The notes beneath the pieces are model-generated. The model saw nothing but the letters and a program-made list of their open reading frames with translations. It was not told the DNA's origin and ran no database searches. A DNA stretch of 64,000 bases, from assembly GCA_037176885.1 (NCBI GenBank), contig JAWWNJ010000015.1, forward strand, positions 372,001 to 436,000. The letters run 5' to 3'. The position numbers were made by a program, and so were the translations under genes. This document shows positions 56,246-64,000 of the stretch, piece after piece (the stretch's first letter is position 1; each line of letters starts with the position of its first letter). The stretch is from Favolaschia claudopus. Its lineage: Eukaryota; Basidiomycota; Agaricomycetes; Agaricales; Mycenaceae.

Positions 56246-57261
56246 ATGGCCACTTTCAACGGTCTCTGTGCGTGATAGCTCTTTCTATGGAGCATCTTCC
56301 ATCATGCTCGCGCTATAACCTTCGTGCTACTAGATACAATCACCAACGTGCTGTCTCAAACGAGACTCGATCTCGCAAATGGTTGAATGTTTCAACTTCT
56401 TGATCGTGAAAAAAATTCTTACGGAAAGATGTTGGAAATTCATAGGAAAGAAAGCCGACGGTAAACACATTGCTTGGATTGACACGATCAGGATGCACTT
56501 GGCTAATACAGCTTCACAATAGGAAGTAAAGTAATTGCCTGGGCCCCACATCAGCCTTCCGACGGCAAGGCCTACGGGAACCAAGTCTGGGAGATCCGGC
56601 CCTCGAAGAATGAGGGCTGCTATAGCATCGTCAACGCGAAGACCGGCACGTACCTCGAAGCCGTCGGGGGTCTGGACGGTGCGAAATCGGCTTGTTTCTC
56701 TGGCGGATTCGATTTGCGAGCTCACAGCGACCATAATAAAAACAGCCGACGGCGAGGGCATAGACGGAGTCCAGGTCACCTGCTCGAAGGCGGGTGAGGA
56801 CACGCCCTCCTATCAGGAATGGAACATCTTCGCAGACCCTACGGGTCAATCTGTGGGAAGCTATGCGTGAGCCTTCGTTCCACGGGATATTCTAGCTATT
56901 TGTGTGTTCTTACTTGACGGATCCCAGGATCGGCAACGTCGGTACGAGACGTGAGTCGTACACTAACTGGCTTGACTCCTTGCTACTGAAACTTGACTAA
57001 AACCGCAAAATAAAAGTGTTGATGGACGTGGAGGGCGGGTGAGCGAAACAAATTTTTATGTGATGTGACGTGTCTCGGACTCACCATCTCAGATCGCCCA
57101 CCAATGGCACCAAGATTCAGATTCATTGTGCTGTTGAGCTGATTGGCACTATCACAGAGCTGTTTTGGATCATAGAGCCAGCTGAATACTCTAAACCCGG
57201 CGCCCAGACTGCTGAGGCCACGATGCCAGCCGATACAGAGGTCAGCCAGAATGCCGCGTGA
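56246..57261 (+). CDS. Ricin-B-type beta-trefoil lectin L3
   Basis: Intact right-arm paralogue of interrupted L1. MATFNGL is followed, after an intron ending CTAG (about 56334), by YTITNVLSQTRLDLANG. A small exon carries GKKADG. The next exon has SKVIAWAPHQPSDGK, NQVWEIRPSKNEGCYSIVN and KTGTYLEAVGGLDG. Then come IIKTADGEGIDGVQVTCSK, EDTPSYQEWNIFADP and a final exon TKIQIHCAVELIGTITELFW ... QNAA then TGA. The QxW box (QVW) and three-fold internal pattern fit a beta-trefoil lectin. No signal peptide. About six introns of 45-90 nt. Expected soluble carbohydrate-binding protein; such fungal lectins are often linked with fruiting or defence, which is inference here. Confidence 0.8.
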
Positions 57262-58747
57262 TGGAATTCTAGGAAAGTACTAGGGCGGACAGATATGGAG
57301 AAGAATTGTTCATTGAATTGTTAGAATCATTTGCGTGGTGCCTGTTTAAACTTATGGTAATCGGTCAGGATCCTTCCTTTGAGGATGACTCGAATGTGGC
57401 CAGCGAGGATTGGGTCACTCTGCAACAATGCAAGGATTTCGCGAACGGAAAGAGATGTTGCCAATGACGGAAGAGATCATTTTAGCGAAAGAAAATCCGT
57501 TCTAATTATTACCAGTAGAGTGGAACCTCGCGAGTGGTGAGTGTGATTTGCGTAACGCTGGTTGAAAACTTTGAGCAATGAAGTGATGTTAAATCCCAGA
57601 TCTTCGTCACGGTCCGGAGGGTAGAGAATGTACCTGTCTTCGTCTGTGACCATATTATGGTTTCAGCGCTCGCGCGCCAGCCGAAAATGCAGGCAGCGTG
57701 ATAGTGCTTGTAGCGGGGCTCGTCGATGCGGGCAATGTAGGCTGAGTGTTGGATGTCGCAAGGCTGGACATCCGGGTTCCGAGAGCTACTACCAAGCTGC
57801 TAAGTAGTAGCCACATACGCAGCCGCTGCAGACAAGCTGCAGATTATTTTCAAGTTGCGCCACAAGACTCAGCGCTGATTTAGACGACCGAGTTGACTTG
57901 CAGCCTTGTAGAAGTCCAGAGGTGGAAGGGAAGGAAAAGGGACCATTTGGGAAGCACGAGATTGACGGGCACAGCCCCAGCTCAAACTGCGATCCGAATT
58001 CATGCCGTCCCTTAGGCGTGACTCATGAGCAAATTGATTGCTACGTTACTTGTCCCTCCGACTAAAAAAGCGTGGAGAGAAAGGTCTGCAGTACTTCTTC
58101 CTCTCTAGGGGATGCTGATCCGTTGTGTAGCGCTAGAACGAGCCCTGAATGGTCATGCACCGTACTTGGCCCGCAACTCCCATGTCCCAACACCATCTCA
58201 GGCTGCATGCTGGCGTCGTGAGTCCGTCCTCTGAGATTCTGAGGCTGCAAATGCATCTATGTACTCAGGCTCATCTCGCTGTCAACTTTTTCAAAACCTT
58301 GGCAGGACTCCGAGTGTCAAATGAATCAACTTTTTTGTTACAATTGCAAGAGCTCAGGCTGTCTCTTCGTGTGCTACTCTTCACTCCTCGGCTGCAGTAC
58401 GGTACTACCTTTTCTCCCCAATTACGGCGTGGTGCACTTGCAAGACCTGGAAACGATACATATGCCACAGCGAAATTCACGGCATGAAAGCGTCAGATCG
58501 GCTACTGGCGCCGCGAACGACTGTCAGGGCGTGGAATTATGAGGTCGTAAATGGTTAGTTGTTTCTGAGAGAGTGGGATTTGGAATCTGGTCGCCGCCTT
58601 CTGACGCTTCAAGAATCAAGAACTCTGCGATGATTGGATTGATTACACTGACCAGCTGCTCAAATTCCACACGGTACTGAGCGTAAGTATAAAGAGCGGC
58701 AGGAGAACGTCTACCAGATACTTGCGAAATCCCCACCCAACTTCTCA
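57262..58747. other. Lectin L3 3' flank, deletion scar and hydrolase C promoter
   Basis: 57262-57632 aligns with the 3' flanks of L1 and L2. The transposon target (CTCGCG on the minus strand, 57529-57534) is unoccupied. 57633-58747 aligns with left 7670-6497. The hydrolase C TATA (TATAAA) is at 58688-58693. No complete gene. Confidence 0.7.
57633..57780 (-). pseudogene. Relic of the aspartic protease 5' end
   Basis: The reverse complement matches 7600-7670 over GACATCCA.CACTCAGCC and CGCATCGA.GAGCCCCGCT, that is, the protease 5' leader and first codons; the ATG has become ACG. No protease sequence follows; the lectin 3' flank begins at once. This marks the deletion junction in the right arm. 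Confidence 0.7.
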
Positions 58748-60554
58748 ATGTCAATGTCTCAGCCAAGCTTTTCCGAGGCTGACAAAGGCAACATCGATCG
58801 AATTCTGGTACGAGATAACATTCTCTCCTTCTGTTTCTGACTCACGATCTACAAAGATCGATGCGGGGTCGAGAAAGGCGACTCCTGCACTCTTCTTCGG
58901 CGTCACTAATTGTGAAGGCCCGATTTACATGCGAGCAGTAGGCAATCACGTCGTCGATGACCCAGCAAGCGGCCAGGTCAACGAAGATACGTTATTTTGG
59001 TTGTGCAGTATGGCGAAGTTGATCACCACAGTGCGTCTCAGTGCTTTAAATCAACCCTATCCCGTTGCAATTCATCAATCCGAATTTAAATGTCAGATCG
59101 CCGCCCTCCAACTCATCGAGCAAAACCTCATCACCCTCGATACGCCCGTCGACTCCATCCTCCCCGGGCTCGCGAACCCCGTCATAGTCACCTCGCACGA
59201 CGACCGCGGATACCCCGCAACGACCACCCCTGCGAAAGGCAAAATTCTGTTCGGTCAGCTGTTGAACCATTCGAGCGGATTGGATTTGGGGGTGGATGGG
59301 AAGACGTTTGCTAGTGGTCCGCTGCAGCGTAAGTCAACGAGTTCAGGCTAAATTGATTCAGTTTCCCTGACATTACTGAATCTTGAAGCGACACACCCGC
59401 TTCATTGGCATAAATTCGAAGAAGGGGAGGGAGGGGCGAAGTTTTTGGAGATCCTCAAGGTGGGTCGAATTCGTGTCTTTCCTAACATTGTACTGAACAT
59501 CACTGCGGAAAGGGCCTACTCCCTGGGGTCCCATTGCTTTTCGAGCCGGGTACATCCTGTACGCAGCCAATTCGCCTCGCAAGATAAAACTCTGATTCTA
59601 ATGCTTCTCATATTCAGTCGCCTACGGCTGGTCAATAGACTGCGTCGGCTTCATCGTAGAGCGACTCTCCGGCAAATCGTTAGAGCAGTATCAGTGCGTT
59701 GCCTGCTCGCTCGCTGCCCGCTCGTGTAAAGCCATCGATATAAAACTTACTTAACAAACCTGACTTAGCCAAGACCACATCTTTTCGCCTCTAGGAATCG
59801 AGTCCCTCTCCTTCTATCTCACCCCAGAAATGAAGGAACGACTGCTCTCGCTAGCTCATCGAACGAAGAGCGGGGAGTTGGAGCCCTGGACTGGGTTTGT
59901 GTTCGACAAGGATTCTACTCAACGTGAGTCTCCGCTGCATGATCAAGTGTCCACCTGCCCCGGCTAAGTGTGTTGAACATTGACCTCACAGCGGCGTTGG
60001 GGGGTACAGGCATATACGGCTCTCTGAAAGACTATTTATCCATATTGAGGCATTTACTCCAAATTAAAGGCACAGTATTGTTTCTCATAGAGCATCTTCT
60101 TCAACGTTAACAAACCACTATACAGCTGGAACCGTGATGACGGACGCCATCCTCTCCCGAGCGTCCGTCGAGAGCATGTTCTCTCCATCACTCACACCTA
60201 CCGGCGCAATCGAAGCTTGCAAGACGTTCAAAATTTTCCTGCCGCATCTCGCTGTTCCTCCGGCCGAAGGGCAATTCGGGAACGGGCTGTTTGTGAATAC
60301 GGAGGATGTTCCGGGGCGGAGGAGGAAGGGGACGGGGGCATGTAAGCTATCTTTCTTCATCTTCTTTGCTTCCATGATTCGATGATCATGACGCAGGGTG
60401 CGGTTGGGCGGGAACGAATTTCTTCATCGACCCAACAACCGGGATAGCTGCGGTATTGGGTACGCAGATATTGCCTACCGGGGACTCGGCGTATGATATG
60501 ATAAGAGATGAGCTTGAAGTGGCGTTATATGCGGCGCTCAAGGAATCCGATTGA
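58748..60554 (+). CDS. Beta-lactamase/transpeptidase-like serine hydrolase, copy C
   Basis: Complete, most readable member of the trio. Two in-frame ATGs, at 58748 and 58754, the second matching the A and B starts; TATAAA lies 60 bp upstream. Exon 1 ends IDRIL. Exon 2 begins IDAGSRKATPALFFGVTN and contains the nucleophile motif CSMAKLIT (Ser codon 59007-59009). Exon 3 gives IAALQLIEQNLITLDTPVDS. Tyr motif AYGWSIDCVGF (Tyr 59623-59625). Then SLSFYLTPEMKERLLSLAHR, SRASVESMFSPSLTP and, after an intron ending at about 60395, the GCGWAGTNFF box. It ends ALYAALKESD. Closer to B than to A. No signal peptide. Enzyme family firm; substrate unknown. Confidence 0.88.
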
Positions 60555-60881
60555 ATTCGCTAACTGACTCGGTAATTGGAAGTTTAAATTGTCATGAACC
60601 TGAAAGGTGGCCGAAGTTGAGAGTGTCAAATACCTAGTCACGCTTCCAAATGAAATACCAAATCTTCTTTTTTTTGGTGGAAGTCCCCAAAAAGGTTTCA
60701 TTGAGGTCTTGTGTTGAACTCAAGTTGAGCTTTAGTTTGGCTTAGTTTGGTGGGAACGGGATTACTAACGTCGTATGACGCTTTCGGCAACGGCCGTCGA
60801 GCCGGTAACCCGGTCACGTAAAATCCACGTGGCGTTACATTTGTGACTCGTCATCCTTTTTTGTCTTTGCCTCTTGCCTCC
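60555..60881. other. Intergenic region at the outer end of the right arm
   Basis: Similarity to the left arm fades within about 40 bp after the hydrolase C stop. No gene. Confidence 0.5.
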
Positions 60882-61315
60882 AGGACCTCTGATAATGCGG
60901 TCGGACCCTAGATCCCGGTTCGGACAATTTCTCTAGGATTTGGTCCAAAATGCGACATCCAGTTCGGACAATTTCTCCCCTCCTGGCGCTGGGTAGCTAC
61001 ATCCTGGTTCGGACAAAATGTCGGACATCAAGCAAAATTTTCCCAGGAATTCCGCCGATGCGCGCTGGAACCCGCGAAATTGAATGGGATCTGATGTCCA
61101 CACGCGATTTTGACGCGTTTCGAGCTGTTTCGAGCGATTTTCGGCGATTTTTTGGGAGGTCACGCGGAAAATTACCGATTTGGGGCACTTACGTCACGAC
61201 CGGCTAGATCCGGTTCGGACAATTTCTTGCTCAAACGCCCAAAATCGGTTCGGACAATTTCTCCCCATTTTCCCTTGGTCGGGATCTAGCCTTCAAAGGG
61301 ATTATCAGAGGTCCT
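60882..61315. mobile_element. 434-bp MITE with 8-bp target duplication
   Basis: Ends are perfect 15-bp inverted repeats (AGGACCTCTGATAAT at 60882-60896, ATTATCAGAGGTCCT at 61301-61315). The target duplication TTGCCTCC lies at 60874-60881 and 61316-61323. CTAGATCCCG recurs inverted near both ends. Five copies of GGTTCGGACAA (most followed by TTTCT) start at about 60917, 60961, 61006, 61212 and 61247, all in one orientation. No coding capacity. The 8-bp duplication is compatible with hAT or KDZ-type elements, among others; I do not assign it. Different from the two TATGG elements. Confidence 0.93.
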
Positions 61316-61323
61316 TTGCCTCC

Positions 61324-62054
61324 ATCGCCCTCGCCGACGACGCTGTACATGGCTGATGGGCTGATTTTGAATAGTCTGCACGTTGCATACAACATCCTTC
61401 TGTGCAATGTCACCCGTACTCTGCGTCGTCGCGCGGATTCTACTCTTGGGCCGGACGACATGAATCATCAAATAGCGGAGGTGGTCCAGTTCTGCGCAGA
61501 CTGCGCTGAAGCAAGTGAGGTAAAGAGAAACCATCTATTTGGTCCAACTCTTTATTAAAGATATGCTCCAGCGTCAAGGACTACTTGCTCCTGCGGATTT
61601 TTCAGGTCATACAAACCAGCATGCGAGATAGTATGCTCCAAGAACTCGGTGTTTCTTTGACCTCTCATAAAGTCTTGGGACGAATCACCGTCCGATTCTG
61701 ATATTTTCCCATTCCTGACGACGTCGACGGCCGAGGCTTTCTTTCGCGAGCTATCGGAGCACTGTTCTCATCCTTACCCTTGACCATCATCCTCGCTAAT
61801 CCAAGGATGAGACGCAAATAAACCTCTTACCGACTGAGTCTGGGGCAGGCTGTAATGCGGCAGAGCCATTCGAATTGTGCTCAACTAGTTAACTACTACC
61901 TCGGTGCGGAAACCGGCAGGCGCCAAATCTGAGATTCTGAGCCGAGCTGGATTCCAGATGACTGTGTTCGTACGTATCAATCCGAGCTTCAAAAGTCGAT
62001 ATAAAACCGCTCAACGGAGAAGCGATGACGTCTAACTCCCGTTGGTACCCAGCA
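61324..62054 (+). pseudogene. Gene relic with conserved tail, then FMO promoter
   Basis: 61348-61558 is open (GLILNSLHVAYNILLCNV), and 61740-61822 encodes a hydrophobic C-terminus, AIGALFSSLPLTIILANPRM ending RRK and a stop. A 33-bp part of this (61779-61811) is identical, inverted, to 19071-19103. No complete frame links the parts, so I read a degraded membrane-protein gene into whose 5' side the MITE inserted. The last part holds TATAAAA (62000-62006), the probable promoter of the downstream gene. Confidence 0.45.
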
Positions 62055-64000
62055 ATGAAGAGCCTGACCTCAAGCCTCTTCGCGATTTTGTTGTCGATTT
62101 TCTGCATTTGTTCTGTCGTCGCCCAGCCCCAGGCAACCTTTCACTCTGAAGCTGACAACCATACTCAATGGACGACATTCCCTCACCAAGTCAGGCGTGT
62201 GGCGGTCATTGGCGCTGGACCCTCTGGACTGCAAGCGGCGACGCATCTCCTGGCAGCGAACTTAACTGTCCGCCTCTTCGAACGTGCTCCAGCCCCGGGC
62301 GGTAAATGGTTCTATACGGACGACGCCCCCGTGCGAGAACAATATCCGTGCGACATATTTTTTTTCTCTCTTCTACATCTGGCATCTGACGTTGATCCCA
62401 GAGAGACCGAATCCGAGCCAATCCCAGAAAAGATTCCAGATAACTTTCCAGCTACCCAATACTACACAGAGGGAGAGGGAGCCATTAGCCTGGAGGAAAG
62501 ATGGAGGGAACACTGGAATCCACGTCCAATGTGGTCCGATTTGCTAGCTAATTCGCCATCCGTACCTATCACCGCCGCTTTCTTGCCATTAGGGACTAAA
62601 CCGAACTTCAGGAAGCGACTAAACTCCCAGGCATTGAGTATCCTCCTGACGCGGTATGCAGTTCTCTTTCCGGTAGATTTCTAGTATGCAAACTGACATA
62701 TGCGCATCGCATCCGGACGTCCCAGCCCTACCTCATCTCCGTCCACGACGTCCAACGGAACGTCCGCGCCTACGCCTCTCTCCACGGCCTCAATACCAAC
62801 GATAACCTCACGCCCGAATCCCCGCTCTTCCCCCCCATTACCTCTTACGCAACACGCGTCGAAGCAATCCGCAAGTCTCATGGCTCTGAGACGGAAACGT
62901 GGACGCTGACGCTTCGTCGCCTCTCCTGGCTGCCTGAATCGAATCGCCTCAAAGCCGAATGGTGGGAGGAGGAATTCGACGCAGTGGTGGTCGCAACGGG
63001 GTTATTCACGAAGGCGAAGATTCCTGAGATCAAGGGCATCGGGAATTGGAGTAAGGCGACGGAAGATGGCCCGGGGAAGTATAGTATTTATCATGCGCAG
63101 TCGTTTCGGAATCCGAAGCGGTATGCTGGAAAGGCAAGTCTCTTTTTGTCTCTGCGTGATACGCCAACGATGTCTGATATATTCGGGTGAAAGACCGTCC
63201 TCATCGTCGGCTCATTCATATCCGGGACGTATATCTCTCGCTCCATCGCTCCGTATGTCGACAAACTGCTTATAAGCGCTCGAGTAAGTCCAACTTGATA
63301 TATTCCTCAAATACGCGCGCCGACCGTGAAATGGTATTTAGCCCAACCGCCACCACGATGCATACGGGCTCGATATCATGCTCCACATCCCACCGCAGGC
63401 GGAGATTGTACCAGAAATCTCTTCATTCGAACCACTCGAGCACGCCAGCGTTGGTATCAAGGCGGGAAACATCCAGCTAGTCAATGGGTCAGCTATTTCC
63501 GGAATCGATGAGGTGCGACTACTACTGTCTTGGTCATTTCCAGGCAAATATCTACACTGTCCAGATCATCTTCGCCACGGGCTACCACACTGAAACCTTT
63601 CTGCCCAAACTGTATTCGTCGCGCTAATTTTCCCGAATGAATTTCAGTACTGATTTCAATGTTGAACCTTCGCAGAGTCAATCCTCAGACGCTTGACAGT
63701 CTTCACTGGACGGGGCATTACATAGACGATCCGACTCTTGCTTATGCTGGAATCAGTGCGCAGAATTCCACGTTTTCAATGCCACTTATCGTTCTAACTA
63801 TCTTGGAATCGGCACTTAGTGGACGACCCCTGGCGCCACGGCGACTACGTCGGACACGGCTACGCAAGCGTGTGGACGGGAAAGGCACGACTTCCAAGTC
63901 GTGAGACGATGTGGCGCGAGATGCGGAGCGGGAGGTACGAGTTTGGGATGCCGCTTGATATTTTGCTGCAAGAAGGTTAGCATATCTTTGAGAGTTGATT
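62055..64000 (+). CDS. Flavin-containing monooxygenase with signal peptide (3' end beyond window)
   Basis: Class B flavoprotein monooxygenase. I choose the ATG at 62055 (MKSLTSSLFAILLSIFCICS) because it opens a signal peptide and lies 55 bp after TATAAAA; the ATG at 62025 is only 19 bp from that box. FAD motif VAVIGAGPSGLQAATHLL, then ERAPAPGGKWFY. VVVATGLFTKAKIPEIKG is the ATG-containing linker. The NADPH motif is VLIVGSFISGTYIS, weaker than the usual GxGxxG. FATGY follows near 63570. Near the edge: SLHWTGHYIDDPTLAYAG, then GKARLPSRETMWREM. Intron 63134-63193 has a GC donor (AAG|GCAAGT), and only this keeps the frame. The substrate (N-/S-oxidation or Baeyer-Villiger) cannot be inferred. Confidence 0.82.

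Larger units (their letters stand above)
50735..60560. repeat. Right arm of the large inverted duplication
   Basis: Reverse-orientation copy of left-arm DNA: F-box, NmrA-like, unknown protein, lectin, hydrolase, all on the plus strand. Non-coding DNA is included. At about 57633 the alignment jumps from the lectin 3' flank (left about 19.3 kb) to the aspartic protease 5' end (left about 7.67 kb), so 11.6 kb of left-arm sequence is absent. Neither left-arm transposon is present. Confidence 0.9.

Noticed and set aside
22027..57261. Reading the ricin-B-type lectins as ricin-like toxins
   Set aside because: Only the carbohydrate-binding beta-trefoil type is visible; no ribosome-inactivating A-chain-like sequence is present nearby.
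60933..61207. Open frames on both strands within the 434-bp element
   Set aside because: They follow the repeated GGTTCGGACAA units and lie inside a MITE.

Overview
The window is nuclear DNA of a filamentous basidiomycete, most likely an Agaricomycete. Genes are split by many introns of about 41-60 nt, TATA boxes sit about 35-100 bp before start codons, and several families are typical of mushroom-forming fungi: kelch+MYND proteins, DUF6533-like membrane proteins, F-box proteins with leucine-rich C-terminal parts, a self-sufficient CYP505 P450 and ricin-B-type beta-trefoil lectins. I see no rRNA, tRNA or CRISPR. All exon models are read by eye and unconfirmed by RNA.

The dominant structure is a large interrupted inverted duplication. 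The left arm (about 4.70-29.19 kb) and right arm (about 50.73-60.56 kb) carry the same genes in opposite orientation: F-box protein, NmrA-like protein, an unrecognised protein, a ricin-B-type lectin and a beta-lactamase/transpeptidase-like serine hydrolase. A third hydrolase copy (1-1695) and a third lectin copy (29706-30743) are older direct duplicates on the left side. The left arm holds 11.6 kb missing from the right arm: a membrane-anchored aspartic protease, a stand-alone four-helix-bundle protein like NLR/MLKL N-termini, a multi-TM ankyrin protein, a glycine-rich NLR-associated-type protein, a SAM-like protein and an SDR. The right arm keeps a short scar matching the 5' end of the protease, so it probably lost this block.

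Between the arms (about 31-50 kb) lie mostly ordinary genes: CYP505, checkpoint kinase CHK1, an ER class I alpha-mannosidase (GH47), a kelch+MYND protein, a secreted alpha-carbonic anhydrase, an F-box protein and a DUF6533-like multi-TM protein. A secreted or ER-routed flavin monooxygenase starts at 62.06 kb and runs off the right edge.

Three non-autonomous DNA transposons can be delimited to the base from terminal inverted repeats and target-site duplications (TSDs): 19475-21759 (TSD CTCACG), 22819-23603 (TSD CGTCGG, inside left-arm lectin L1) and 60882-61315 (TSD TTGCCTCC). For the first two, the paralogous copies elsewhere in the window serve as empty sites. The first two share TATGG(G)CGGT ends and 6-bp TSDs, and probably used the same unidentified transposase.
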